From: Nansenia antarctica
Lineage: Eukaryota > Chordata > Actinopteri > Argentiniformes > Microstomatidae
Length of the DNA: 64,000 nucleotides
Direction of reading: 5' to 3'
Assembly: GCA_963989245.1 (NCBI GenBank)
Contig: OZ022345.1
Span: 45,004,470 to 45,068,469 of the forward strand
Of this stretch, positions 1 through 13,100 are shown piece after piece. The notes under the pieces were generated by a model. That model made no database searches and was not told the DNA's origin. It saw only the letters and a list, made by a program, of their open reading frames with translations. Position numbers and translations under genes: made by a program. How positions within the stretch are numbered: position 1 is the stretch's first letter; every line of letters starts with the position of its first letter.

Positions 1-624
1 GGTAAGATACATGGACGGCTCTGCCACATTGTGTCATCCGTTACCTTACAATGTTCCTTTCCCCTCTGTGTCGCATCATATTTGTATCAACATGATAAGA
101 CACAAGATTAACTTCAATCATCCTGACCTCGCTTTGATTCGGGTCTTGTCTAGAGCAGCACGTTTGGGGGTAGGCTAAGTAGCACTAGCAGTGTCAAAGC
201 TCCTCTCCATGTGCCCTGAATGCATGAAGACAACAAGCCTGCTCCATTACCCTCACTGTCACATTCTGTTACATGTATCACATTTGGAGTGGGGGCTCGT
301 TTGGCTAACAGACATGTAGGATTATACACTCAGTGCAAAAGGACAAATAGACCAGACAGATCCGTTATGCTTGTCAAAACATTGCTTCACTACCTCGTGA
401 AAAGCACTAGACAACTGTGTGAGTAACTGTTTGTGTTTAGAGCTCACAGTTAATACTCTGAATCACAATAGAATAAACCAGCACCACAGCTTGGTCATTA
501 GTAAAAAGATTAAGTCAATGTTTTTATATCTGGTTGCTTATCTTGTTCTTAAACAGATTCCCTCCATGATCAGGAGGATCCCTCTGGGTTGAGTATTAAG
601 AATTGTTCCTCTTAGCCAAATGAC

Positions 625-711
625 CTACTGTATATCCAATTAGATACTCACTTTATACTGTATATCCAATTAGATACTCACTTTATACTGTATATCCAAT
701 TAGATACTCAC
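625..711. repeat. Three tandem copies of a 30-bp unit
   Basis: The unit, starting ACTGTATATCCAATTAGATA and continuing CTCACTTTAT, occurs three times head to tail with almost no divergence; the third copy ends early. It is a short minisatellite with no coding or regulatory role that can be read from sequence. Confidence 0.9.
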
Positions 712-1390
712 CGTTTGCTGCAGCCAGATAGTTCATGGGCACATAAATGCAGGTCCTTCTGGTATCTACAGTGTGTCTGTTAGACTCCTAAATAGAGAGT
801 TATATTTTCAATATAAATGAAATGTAGTCAATGTTTTCATTGTTTTTCCAAGAATTATTATAAAAAGCCCATGGGGCTAACTGTGATGATAATGTTGTAA
901 GCTAAGGGAAAAACTGAAACACCCCCGAGCCGCATAGTGTTTACTAAACCTTTGCATTTATATTTGACCTCAACGAATATTAGTAGCCAAGCACATTTAG
1001 CTTCCACAGCAGGCACATGCACAGGTATGGTTCAAGGGCCGGAGCTCCTGCCCCTTTGCCTTGCTAGTCACAAAGTGCCTCCCTGGAGGGTGTTTTGGTG
1101 TATTTTTTTACCATTAAGTTGTTTTCATCATCACTAAGAAGAGGGCAGATTATCCACAAAATGTTGACTCTGTCTTGCCCTATGCCACCATGAGTCATGA
1201 CATCATATAGATTAATTGTTTAGTAGCAGCATGGCAAGAAAATTGAGTCAGTCACTCGGATATTATGTATTTCTTAAAAAAACAAAAACAAAGTGCTCCT
1301 TCTGTGAATTCTGCTCCTGCCCATCACAAACTCTCTGCACCATAACTAAAAGCAGATTCACCCAATTCAGTGGAGACCCAGGGAGACCCG

Positions 1391-1498
1391 AGGTTTACCT
1401 AACCTCATTATTACAATTCAAGAACATAAATGACCTAACCAACTCTGAGAATGGGTTTGATTTATGTTCTTGAATTTTAATGATGAGGTTAGGCAAAC
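1391..1498. repeat. Long imperfect hairpin (about 40-bp arms)
   Basis: The arm near 1391-1432 (GAGGTTTACCTAACCTCATT and onward) is the reverse complement of 1461-1498 with a few mismatches, separated by a spacer of about 28 bp. It resembles a foldback MITE or the solo ends of a palindromic element. No target duplication could be assigned. Confidence 0.8.
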
Positions 1499-1641
1499 CA
1501 GAAGTTTGGTTGCAGTATGACTACACAAAAAGGAAGTAATGATCTACAGGATTTTCATGAGCTCCAGCCAACGTTTTGATAAAGTATGCAGTGATGAGTA
1601 TTACAACTATTACCGATGATAAAGTGAAGGGTGCTATGGTA

Positions 1642-1687
1642 GCATACAATGGCATATGATGCCTGTACTGACACTGAATATGATTAC
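1642..1687. repeat. 46-bp segment repeated inverted at 5368-5413
   Basis: These 46 bases, beginning GCATACAATGGCATATGATG, are a perfect reverse complement of 5368-5413, 3.7 kb away. Homology stops abruptly on both sides. No transposon ends or open frame are recognisable at either copy. Confidence 0.9.
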
Positions 1688-1859
1688 CATCAAGCACTGG
1701 CATGAAAGTTGATTGCAAACTCGTCTGGTGTTTCTGGGTAGCTCCCCTGAGGCGTAGGCCAATTTGCTAGCCTGTACTGAAACAGTACAAGTAGTACACA
1801 TTTCCTGCCGTGCTGGCTTGATTGAACCCAATGTCTAAGTAAGCAGAGTGCAAATTGTA

Positions 1860-2705
1860 GTGGATTACTTTAAGGAGAGTCCTGGACATTCTGCAAAGCA
1901 TTATTCTGTAAGCATCATCAAGGACACCTCGCACCTCACACTCCAGCCACAGTCTGTTTGATCCCCTATCATCTAAGAGACTCAAGAAGTACAGGATCCT
2001 TAGGACTCATACCAGCAGGTCCCAGAACAGCGTCTTTTACACTGCTGTCACTCTGATTGAACACCCCCGCCCCCCAGACACTCTGATAAACACCCCCCCA
2101 CCCAACATGGGGTACACTGACTCCCAGTATTTGTGGATCCCCAACCCCCCCCCCCCCATACACACACACCTTTAGCCTTTGCACTACTGCTGTTTGCACA
2201 CACCCCTGGTCACTGTGAACACTCAATTGCCATTTGCACTACTGCTGTTTGCACATACTATCTTTGCAAATACCATCTTTTTGCACATGTGTACATACAT
2301 CTTTTTTGTATTAGTCTCTAATTTATACATCTGTATACACCATACTGTACATAGTTACCTTAACTGTACATAGCTTACTGATATCCATCTCTTGGATATA
2401 CCTCTATCTACCATACTTGCCATACTGTACCTATTATTTATCACTGTCATGTTTTGCACTATATCACTATTTTAATGAATGAATGAATGGTCTTTATTGT
2501 CATTGCTATAGTACAGGTACCAAACAACGAAATTTGGGAGGGGTGGCTCCCCTGGTGCTAGGAAAGAAAAAAAACTAAAAAAACAAGAAGGGATTTTTGC
2601 ACTTCTGGTTAGATGCTGGTTAGATGCTGAATTGCATTTCATTGTCTGGTACTTGTACTCTGCAATGACAATAACGTTGAATCTAATCTAATCTAATCTA
2701 ATTAT
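1860..2705 (+). mobile_element. 3' end of a jockey/CR1/Rex-like LINE, interrupted by another LINE tail
   Basis: On the plus strand, 1860-2060 reads in broken frames like the last residues of a reverse-transcriptase ORF (for example the stretch RLKKYRILRT, then SVFYTAVTLIEH). It is followed by a C-rich 3' region and, at 2599-2705, a tail of the form TACTTGTACTCTGCAATGAC then AATAACGTTGAATC with (TCTAA)n at the end. The same tail closes the element at 20168-21976. A minus-strand tail of a related LINE (2476-2598) splits it. It is a 5'-truncated dead copy. The clade is inferred from tail style and C-terminal residues, so Rex1/CR1 is a best guess. Confidence 0.65.
2476..2598 (-). mobile_element. 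Short LINE 3' tail with (ATTC)n end, minus strand
   Basis: Read on the minus strand it ends with TTTCGTTGTTTGGTACCTGT, a GCAATGACAATAAAGACC motif and then ATTC repeats, which is the usual 3' end of this LINE group. Further copies lie at 14424-14676 (minus), 54310-54392 (plus) and 58628-58815 (minus). It was inserted into the tail of the LINE at 1860-2705. Confidence 0.7.
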
Positions 2706-5700
2706 TAAAACACCATGTTGACTCTTCAACCCTACCCCTGTGTGGAGCTGAGATACCGGATGATCATTGCCATCACTCTTGGTTATCACTCATCTTGATA
2801 CAGCAGTAGGAAGCAGACGCAGAGAGAACAGAGCCGTACTGTGTCATCCACACCAGGAAGAGAGATACTGGAACATCCAATTGTCTCATGAGGTTTAATG
2901 CAGAGGCAGAGGACATGTTGATTTTACAGTCATTATGTCAGTAGAGAGATCGAAACAAAGGGGAGTGTTTAACATAATACAGCTGCTTAAGGCTACACAC
3001 AACAGGTGAATAGGGTAAAAAAAATAACTAATAGATATCACCATGATGTATCCCCCTCTTGATTACATACATTAAACATTTTCACCTTGGCTTTTATACA
3101 TCTTTTAACCATTATTTCTTAAAGGAATTTGTGAAATTTAAATAAAATAAAGCAAACTTCTTTAAAATACTGTAAATGTATAGTTCCATAACAGACAGCA
3201 CCTCTCAAGGATTCTCCCTGCAGCAGTGAGCTTCATAGTTTGTGAGCGTGAGATGAGAGGAAAAACAGCAATGTTTCGATCCAGTCTCAGCATGCCACGA
3301 GAAGTTAACCAGGCCATTCCTCCAAAGCTCATGTCACCAAAGAGATTAATTGGCTCTGGTCTCCTCTGAGTGTTACTGATTGGCTCTCACAAAACAGAGG
3401 CCTTTATCTCATTGGTTCAGACACTGCCTTTGGTGTTTTCAAAAACTGAGACCTTTCAATGGCCCTGAAGTCAAACTTAATAACTGACAGCTTTTACATT
3501 TTGTCTTTTGTCCCATGGTGTGCTTGCCTGTGACCACAGATAAATGATTCTTCTTTAAAGAAAATAAACTGTGTTGTGAATAATAATACAAGTCTACTCC
3601 ATAAAACCTCCCCTGTTTGTATCTTTCACATGGTTTTTGCCATTTCACCCAGCGCTAGAAACTTAAATGACCACTGCACTGAGGATCTCTAGGAAATATC
3701 TATTAGCTACAGTATAGTATGTGCTTTTTGTAGGCAAAACTTTAGGAATAACCTCTCAGGAAATAATATATCTAATGATATATTAGATTGATTTCAAATT
3801 TAATTGAGCAAAATTATGTGTAACTACTGTATTTCTCATAATTACATAATTGTGATGGTTTGTTCAATTATCTTTGTTTGTGCAAGTATTTTCTTGAGGA
3901 ACTGATGCATCTTCTTCATATCTTCTTATCAATATGTCAAATGTTAACAGCCTTCATGTTAATGTAGGGCACAGGTATCTACATTTGGGTGATAATGACA
4001 AAAAAGCTCCAAAAATGATTACGACAAGTCACCCTTTTAAATCTTCAACAGTTTTCCAGTTATACATGACAGATGTAAATTGCCCATGTCCTCATCACTT
4101 GACTTGACATATCTAATCTAATCTCTCTTTATGACTGTTACCCTCTGGGTTTGAGTTCTAATCTGTTGTAATTACAGCAGATAGCAGAGCCTGGCATTGA
4201 ATTCCTTACAGCTTACCATCTTGTCAGTGAGATGTGGATGTAATAAATCAAGCTTTCTCATGCAGATTCTCGTGTCACGAGTTAGTCCACCATAACTGTT
4301 CCTTCCCACTGTCACCCTGAATCCCAGCAAACCTCACACTCTGCAACAGACCTCAAGCTGCTGAAATACCCCACAACACAATCTGGTCTGATTTGGAGAT
4401 GACTTGATATTTTTGGAGATGATAAATCTAACTTCTGGATCAGTCATTAAGCTGTTTGAAATGCTGCACAGATAAGGAACATTGAACCAGCAATTCCCTG
4501 AGCTAGAGGTGTCTGGAGTTTTCTCCTCCTGCCCTATCACTTGTGAGCAGATATTCAGGAGTAATGTTTTCCCTCCTGGAGGCCATGGGGGCGCGCGCAC
4601 TGGGTGTCGACCTCCACATTGTGAATGTCATGATCTGCAGGGCAGCAATGTGATAACGGCCACGCTTTAAATTGAAATGTCAACCCTTGCCATCAGAGCT
4701 AGACAATAACCATAATGGAGACATTGTAACTACAGCCATTAAATGTTCATTAACTGTTAGAGCCCGCTAAAACCCTCTGCTTGCAGGGGAGGGGGTTCTG
4801 ATAAGCCTCTGTTTTATGCGCCAGTGTTGATGATCAGGCCTCTGGATAGAAACCATCATCAACATCTAAACATCTGATCACGATCCTACTTGACAAGTGA
4901 GATGAGTCCAGATGTAAGGTCATAGAGAGGACGCTGTTTCAACTCTCTCTCTGATAGTGTATAGCTCACTAAGATTTTCGGATAATTACACAGTGCTGTC
5001 TTGGTATTACTAAAATGCTTTGGGAGACTGCATAGTCAGTGGTTGGTATGCATATCCAAGTAGTCATGCTCTAAGGACTCAACCATATATATGGATGCCA
5101 CATTATTCAACTCCTTTGCAAGTCAATGATTGGAACATTTTCCCAGAGAGGCAACTCCGACTTGTTGCCATTCCCATCAGGTGGGGAATTTGAGATAGCC
5201 CTTTGTGCTAGGCTCAATAGTGTCTGAATGGAAGAAATCCTGCAGGAGCAGGTATTGATCCAACCAGCAATTTCACAAGTTCTACATTTACTATATAGAA
5301 TGGTAACAGAACATTCGGACACAAATTCTGTCTCATTTGGATGGTCTAGTTCTCAGGAGAACTAGCCGTAATCATATTCAGTGTCAGTACAGGCATCATA
5401 TGCCATTGTATGCAAAGCTGAGTGACGTACATTTTTGCCCCTTATCTTAACGTTGGGTAAATTCTTCGTTGTAACATTGATCAAGAAAATACCACATACC
5501 TGCTGAAACTGTTACGATAATAGAAATATCACAGTCTCTCAAAGTCAATCGCATCAATTAACAACTAGAACCAGATGCAATAATATTGGAAAAACAGAGC
5601 TGAAAATGTTTCAGCTCAATAGTAGCATTAAGCATTTGGAGCTATAGCTTCAGTTGTCGTAGCAATGGAGCATAGCTTTAGTTCAGGCAGGGCACTCAAA

Positions 5701-7375
5701 GTCAACAGCGCAGCTGTCCGTCAGGTGAGAGGACAAGTGGTTCACAGTCACACGTATGCATAAACACCATCACGTTTTCAAGGGGAAGAGGCTTAAAAGC
5801 AGCCGCATTTACACTCCTCCATACTGTATTAACGACAGTTGTGACATGGTTGGCTATCTCGGTGGCTCTGTATGCAGCCTACCTACAGGGGGTTTGATAA
5901 GTCATGGGCTTCCTGACATATTTTATTACTTGTATGTTGTGGTGGTTTAACTCCAGGCAGAGAGATCTACAGAGCGGAGCCATCTCATTATGCCAAGCTT
6001 ATTACCATTTTCATGCTATAAATTGTTAAACCGAAGTGTCACTTGAGTGTCCTGACTGAAATGTTTTGTTTTGAGATTTGTCTTTGAAACAAAGACTCCT
6101 TTTGTCAGTGTGATGACAGTGATTGCATTGAATGTTTTGAAAAGACTGTAACATACTGTCAACACATGAGCACCCAACCATTTGATATTCTGATGTATAA
6201 ATGCATACGATGTAAATAAATGTATAACTCCTGCAGTGACTATGGCTGATTTGATATTTTTGTTATCTGTGGCAAGATGTATAAGCAATAATCACGTTGG
6301 CGCGTTATGTTCGATTTAGCGTTTGTTGTTGTTGTCCCAGCAACAAAGGCATGCTACCAGGGATTTCAACATCAATTATTTCTTCACAGTAATGGATCAA
6401 AGACCCAAGGGAATTTCTCGTCGAGAGGTATGTTTCACCTGACCTTGAGAATTAGTGTAATGTATTCTTTGGTTCTATTACATTACACAGTACTAAAAAT
6501 ACCAGGAGGCCTTAACATCCCTTGTGTCAGACATCTCGTCTAGGGACATTTTGCATGTGTGATTTGCTTGTATGAGATGTATCGGATCTTCTCTGATATG
6601 AAATATGGAATGTATAATGTAGGGTGCACAGAACAAAGTAAAACTCCTGCTCATTTCTGAACAACAGAAGCTAAAACTACAAGGAATCCTCATAATGAAA
6701 TGCTGTTTGATATCTGATCAGAGTATCATTTCTTATTTTGCAATGACAAATGTGTATTTTATCAACTTTTTATTGGAAATAGCTCTAGGCTCTATGGGTA
6801 TTATTCATAGCTATATTATATTTTATTAGAATGTCAGACTCACATGTATAATTGATGCCTATAAAGGTCCTTCTCCTGCAATGCTGTGACACTTCTAGTA
6901 ACTGAGGCAATCAGAGCCTGATACCGTAGTAATCTTTGATAAAGGGTTAATATAACAACCCTGGCAGTATGTGGGAGCAACACATGTAAAGCATGTATGA
7001 CCAATATCCTTCATATGGTGAAATCAAGAAGATCTTCAGTTGGCAATTTCCAACAGGGGTCATTAGAATTCTATTCACTGACTAGGAAGGTGCAGCCAGT
7101 CGGTGCATTCATCCAACACACAATGCTCTGCTTCCCTCTGTAATGTCAGAGAAATATTGTGCTATAATGTCAACATTGACCAAAATGAATTGTTCTCCTA
7201 AAAGAAGATTCTGTGTGTTATTAATGTAATCTCTGAATCCAATACAGTGTGTGTTGCTCTTTTACTTCCAAATCATAGTATTATTTAGGTCTAAGTCTCA
7301 AGCTACCGATTGTATCTAAGAAATAATGCATGCAATGTAATTAAGCAATAAATCACGAGAGGCCTAGTTATCATG

Positions 7376-7377
<2 letters not shown>
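2706..7377. other. Intergenic DNA, no gene seen
   Basis: No open frame here resembles a known protein, and no RNA gene or complete mobile element was recognised. The only notable item is the second arm (5368-5413) of the 46-bp inverted pair. Confidence 0.55.
5368..5413. repeat. Inverted copy of 1642-1687
   Basis: Exact reverse complement of the 46 bases at 1642-1687. It is flanked on its left by a small palindrome (TAGTTCTCAGGAGAACTA, 5347-5364). Confidence 0.9.
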
Positions 7378-7424
<47 letters not shown>

Positions 7425-7426
7425 AT
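7378..7426. repeat. (ATT)n microsatellite
   Basis: An uninterrupted run of about sixteen ATT units. Such tracts in this window usually mark LINE tails, but no LINE body is recognisable next to this one. Confidence 0.95.
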
Positions 7427-7956
7427 ACTGTAAAGCACAGACTCAAGTTTGTTATTGCATGTATACAACGGTTATACAACAAAACAGAGAATTGTGATAA
7501 GAAAACAATCTCCTTAAGTATTTATTGCGTGAAAGATTGTGATGGTTTCTGCCCTGCACTGAAATATAGTTCTCAAAACGACCACCATATCAGGGAATAA
7601 AGCATGACTTATTACGCCTGTCAGCCAATCACAATGCTTGTTCTAATCAACCCGTTGTAAAACAGTTGTTAGTGCTACAGCAATCATTTTAACAACACCA
7701 CAGCTGTAGGAATAAGTCAAATTTGACCCATCTTATTGTGGTAAATTTAGCTAGCTTCCTTCATTCCAATATCAGAAATTCATGACTGTTCTGCATAGAT
7801 AAGTGTGTACAAATTGAACTGAATTTCTAAAGAAGCCAGTAAGTATGTCTAATCCCATTTTAAAGAGCCCAATGGAGAGAACTGGCTGATATCCACTGAG
7901 GCCAGTCCCAACGCCTTGAGATGCTGCTGCTCTGCTTGGCCCTGCAGATCTGGACC

Positions 7957-8180
7957 AGAGAGGGGAAGAGGATGGCTGTGGGAAGTGGAGAGACAGGGAG
8001 AGGATGGCTGTGGGAAGTGGAGAGAGAGGGAGAGGATGGGTGGGGAAAGCGGAGAGCGTCTGGGAGAGGGAGAGCATGGGTGGGGGAAGTGGAGAGACAG
8101 GGAGAGGTTGGGTGGGGAAAGCGGAGAGCGTCTGGGAGAGGGAGAGGATGGGTGGGGGAAGCAGAGAGACAGGGATAGGG
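7957..8180. repeat. Purine-rich G/A minisatellite
   Basis: The plus strand is almost entirely purine, built of irregular units such as GGGAGAGGATGGGTGGGGAA joined to GGAGAGCGTCTGGGAGAG. Roughly seven units of about 30 bp are arranged partly as a higher-order unit of about 66 bp. It generates open frames in several frames of both strands (including one of 169 codons) that are repeat artefacts. Such strand asymmetry can form triplex or G-quadruplex structures. Confidence 0.85.
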
Positions 8181-8754
8181 AGAGCTGTGGGTGGTACAGT
8201 CCTGGGGGGTAATTTATAAAACTGCATAGGACTAGCGGAAAAAGGTTGCATACATATGAAAGCCAGAACGTTTATGCACACAAATATTCTGATTTATCAC
8301 ACAGTACGCAGTACGTCCCATGCCTTTTTTCCTTTATAAATCACAATCAACTCTCAATTTTGCTCACGTGAGCAAGTATCTTGTCCCACCCTTTTAACAC
8401 CCATAGTTGCCTATAAATGGTCAGTGAAACACCCATAATTAATATCAATCTATACTGACTGCATGACAACAATGAAGGCAAATCCCGACAGAAAGGCTAA
8501 AAAAACTGTGCAACAGTTCTGCGCAACGAACACGTGATAACAATATGAAACTCTACACTCGTCTCTGCCCGACTGAGGAATTAAAAACAGTTCAAATCAG
8601 TTTTGAATTTGTCCTACTGTTCACCTTATTATTTATGAGAATACTCATAAGTAACTTCAGAACATGCAAGTGTTGTTTAATAATTACAGATCCAATTAAA
8701 TATGATTCCCGATTAAACTGTACAACATATTTGAGGGGTTGTTTTTATTTTAGA

Positions 8755-8900
8755 TCAGATGAGATTAAACTTTATTGTCATTGACAGAGTAGAAGTACCA
8801 AGACAACGAAATGCAGTTCGGCATCTAACCAGTGAAACTAGTGCATAGTGCAAAAGCCATGAATGTATGGACAGTGCATGATGAGACAGTAGCCTATACG
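8755..8900 (-). mobile_element. LINE 3' tail, minus strand
   Basis: The reverse complement reads TTTGCACTATGCACTAGTTT, then GGTTAGATGCCGAACTGC, CATTTCGTTGTCTTGGTACT and TCAATGACAATAAAGTTTAA with a (TCATC/TGATC)-like end. This is the same tail layout as the jockey/CR1/Rex-like LINE at 21840-21976. No coding part remains. Confidence 0.7.
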
Positions 8901-8968
8901 AGATTACATAAAGATATATTATGTACAGTGTGATATGTACAGGATATGGGCGAATATATGTACAGTTA

Positions 8969-10100
8969 CAGTTTTTTATGGTCGCTAAGTCACAGTGTTC
9001 AATACTGAAGTCACAGAGTCACAACTCTTCATACAGTCAGCAAAGCAGAAGCCCATGTGAACAAAACTGTGACTCTTACTCTGTGATTTGTGCATTGCTT
9101 TCATACAAAATGCATTCAATGACCACGTTCTCCAAAATCCTTAACACTTCTCTCATTCAAACTCCCCCACCTGCAAAACACTATGTATTTGCAACACATT
9201 TTTTCATTGTTAACTTACTGTGTTCAAAACTGTGAAGAACACGTTCAAAACAGAATTATTTGGTGCATTTTTGCAGTAATCATATTCCTATCATATATGA
9301 CAGAAAGCTCGCAATAAACTGTTTTTTTGTACAGTGTTTGAGTGTGCAGATGCTGTTTTTTTGCACTCTATTGATACTCTTCAGTTTCAGCACCTCAGCA
9401 AAGTCTGATAGCGGATGAGCGATGGTATTTTCACTATTTGCAGTAATCATATTGAAATGTCTAGAAAATATTAGCAGAATATATACAATGAAATGAAATA
9501 GACTAGATGCATTGCCAGGGAAGACATTAGATGTGACCAGATGCAGACCAGAGGGTGGACCAAAACCCTCAGGAGTGAGACATTTTTGGTGTGATTGCTA
9601 TTGTATTGTAGCCCTGGAATTTCTGTTTTTCTTTTTTGTTTGAACTTTCCACTTTTCATTTTACACAAGTACATGTACCGTAACTTGCTTTCTGCAAAGA
9701 TACTGAAAGAAAAAAATACACTAAAGGATAGAAGCAAATTGCGGCATTTATGATTCATTCTTGTTGCCTAATACTTTACAGTAGTACAATCAACTATTCT
9801 GTCTATGATTACTATAAATCAAACCATTTTTATAATGAAATATTCATACATACATATAATGAAAATCATTAAAACTATGTAATGCTCCCTGTTGTTAGTG
9901 TTTTGTAAGTCAGAATGTTATGAATGACTGTGTATGCTTTCTGAGTGAACATTGTTGCCAGTGTATGGTTGAACGAGCTTCTTTTGAGACATGAATGAAG
10001 TGATTGGCCAACATGCGTGTTAGTAATGCAGACTGTATGAAGAGTTGTGACTCTGTGGCTTCAGTATTGAACACTGTGACTTAGCGACCGTAAAAAACTG
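8969..10100 (+). mobile_element. 1.13-kb Tc1/mariner-type element with 70-bp terminal inverted repeats
   Basis: The left end, CAGTTTTTTATGGTCGCTAA, and the right end ending TTAGCGACCGTAAAAAACTG are reverse complements over about 70 bp with two mismatches. TA dinucleotides flank both ends (8967-8968 and 10101-10102), as expected for this superfamily. At about 9506-9541 the plus strand reads RCIAREDIRCD, matching the C-terminal signature of a transposase group also seen (as ARENIACDVDEVLWP) in the elements at 29031-36857. The rest of the transposase is deleted or decayed, so this is a non-autonomous derivative. The small number of mismatches between its ends suggests fairly recent activity. Confidence 0.85.
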
Positions 10101-13100
10101 TAAGATGTGTGCAGTGTGCACATATAGTTTTTGTGTGCACTCCAGGAAGAAGAGGAAATATTTTGTTATATTTTTGTAATATTAAGTGGCCTTACTGGAA
10201 GCCTCAACAGTCTGGTTGTAAATACATTATACTGTATGTGGCCAACAGATGGGAGGCAAGGATGGGATATTGAAGATCTGATTGGTTGAGATCTTGGATG
10301 GTTGGATACATCCTATGAGGGTTATACTGCACTGACTGGTAACACAAGTTGGCTAGCCAGATCTGTTTATTTGCATGCTAAATTATAAGCTGTCATCATT
10401 GTCATGTCAACTGTCTTTTGGACATTAAAATCATGTCAATCATGTCAAACGTCCAAGAACATGCAACATTTGTGACATTTGGCAAAAAATTGCTTGTCCC
10501 TCCATTTTCCCTAGCTTTACTTTGTTGCAATTTGTAATCATAACTAGAAATAGAGGACCAAAACAGGTCCTGCTTGTAAACTAAAAGGTTTGATTTTGGA
10601 GGAAGGTGATTGATTTTCCTATCTTTCCTAATGCTTGCTAAAATGCATGAAGAGCATCGCTACAGATAGCTGAATAAAAGATAGAGGCACTCAAATGTGG
10701 AGATAAGAAAGTGCTCTGATTGCCAAAAGAGATAACGACAGGTGATTTGATCACACAGTACATTTCAGACCATACACACAGCCATGCATAGATATTAGGT
10801 CCTTGATGAGTAGCAAAGTCTAAGCCACTCAAGAATCAACAGAATTTGTTAAATGAATTAAATGTTAAATTAACCATGGGCTGATAACAGGAATTAACAA
10901 TAAGGAATATTTTCACAACGGTGAATGCAGCAACAGTATTACTGTCAAGAGCATAGACAATTTCAGTCTCAGGAAAGCACTTCTCTAAGTCTCCCATAAC
11001 AAGAAGCACAATGTTAGAATCGAATTTGCATGATGGCGGTGACAAGCGGTGACATTGTCATTTGCATAAATTTAATGAGGCTCTCTGAAAAATGTGGACA
11101 CCTGCAGAAAAAAGCTGACATTGTTCAAGGGATTTTTTACGATTCACAATTATGGCCTTGGCTTCCAGACAAAGCACAGTTACACAGCTAATCAGTGAGT
11201 TTGACATCTCTGTCACTGGGAGGTTGTTTTCTTTGGAGAGAAAATATGCATGGGAGATGAGATTTCAACATTGCTAAATGGATGACATAGATAGTTAGAC
11301 TGATACAGGGATGAAGACTTGTTTCTGTGGGGAGTGTGCACTGGGGCAGCGTGCCTCAGCCTGTGGTATTTTGATGAAAGCGGTTCAATTGTCAGCAGCC
11401 AAATGGGCAAACTAATTACCAGTGTAAGCTGATTTCCTGGTTCAAGCCCTCCACAGGAGTGCCTCTCCCCAAGCACAGTGCCTGATTGTTAAACTGAGAA
11501 AAGGTGCATGTTCTGGCTACAAACACAAGACAGTGTGAATGAATAGGATTGAGGTGTATGAGGAAATTAAATAAGTGTTTTGTGGTTGTCGTGTGTGTGG
11601 CCCTGTGAATTCAAATGTGAAAAAAGGTCTCAACAGATTTGACAGTTACAATTTACTCTGCAATTCTTCCTCCTAATGGGAATCTATGATGCAGTGCAGC
11701 ACCAGATAGCATAGCTCCTTTAGTTTTATACTGGCAGACATGAGGAAAAGCTGTGCTGCTTGTATTTAAAAGTTGATCTCCATGGGATTTGCTGTCACAC
11801 TTTTATAAGATATTATTATTATCCTTCAACCGCTATATTTTGAGCTAGGTTTAGGTCTAGGCCTTGGGTTATTTTAGGGTAAGGGTTATTCTCTGTAATC
11901 AAATTGGACACCTATTACAGTTACTGAGCTCTGATGAAACAATTGTGCTGCTAAAGCCTCTCTCGTCATATTCCGAAGTGAATTAATTAGCCGTCCATGT
12001 TCCAGTGCCAAGAGGTTGTTGATTATATCGTACAAAGCCGTCATCCTGTGTAAATTGGCCGAGATTGAGATCTAACAAGTCTTTGACCTGGATCCCTCTC
12101 TGACGACTTGAGGCCGGGGACATTGATGAAGGGATTTAGCCAGAGGACGTGTTATCTTTAGCCATGCCACCTGTGCCATTAGCCCAAAAGTCACAATATG
12201 CGGTCAGTTATTCCTTTTTATTTGGAGAATTGTTGTACAACCTTGAATAGTGTCCTTATACTTTATTTATTTAGTTATGTTTCCTTTTCACATCAGGCTT
12301 TCATCAGTACCAATATGAGAATATGAAAATCAATATGTTCTTACAGCATCAGCTCTGTAAGTCTGTATACTGTGTCTCTGTATACTAACTGTATGTATTG
12401 CTTACATTGGCTCTCTCCCAATGTGCTTACATACCGTAGATTGCCTTTCCCCTGCAGTATTCCGGCAACAGTATTCTGTAGTCCAGTCCTGTCGTTTCCA
12501 CTCAAGCCGTAGAGATTTGGTATAGAGCACAAATAACAATAGAGAACACTGTAGGCTCCCTGTCTGCAGCAGAATGTAACATAGGTGGTCACACCACAGT
12601 GGTGTGTGTGTGCATTTCCACTGCTATGGTCAGTCCACTGGTACTATATAAGGCACATAGTATGAGAGCCCAGAGTGCAGTTCCCTTGGAGGAGAATACA
12701 GTCTGTTTATGATCCTTTCTCAAGCTCTTAGAGAGAGTGGTGACAAGTAGGCTATATTGCCTGTTCCCAATATAATTTAGATCATGGACAGAACAGTTCG
12801 GGGCAGAATCACTTGCAATCCATCTTACCTCACAGTATCTTTTTACTTGGGTGGGCCATAACATGCTTACGACTATATATAGTTTCAACCTACATCTCAA
12901 GTTTGACACAGATTACAACCTTCACCTTCAGGTTTATGTCCGTATAAGAGTGATCATCACAAGCCAGACTGGTCTGGGGAGAAAGTGTACTGTGACATTT
13001 GCATAGAAAAAAGTATTTTAGTGGTCTGATTAGCATGCTTGAGACATCCCATGTAGCAAGAGCGTAATTTATGCACAGGGGAGAAGAGACAAGAGGGCTG

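Larger units (their letters stand above)
1..1859. other. Intergenic DNA, no gene seen
   Basis: AT-rich sequence with only short chance open frames and no recognisable protein. It holds a three-copy 30-bp tandem repeat (625-711), a long hairpin (1391-1498) and one arm of a 46-bp distant inverted repeat (1642-1687), each listed separately. Nothing else is supported. Confidence 0.6.

Noticed and set aside
7772..8281. 169-codon open frame on the minus strand
   Set aside because: It is the translation of the purine-rich minisatellite (proline/serine/leucine repeats); overlapping frames on the other strand are open too.
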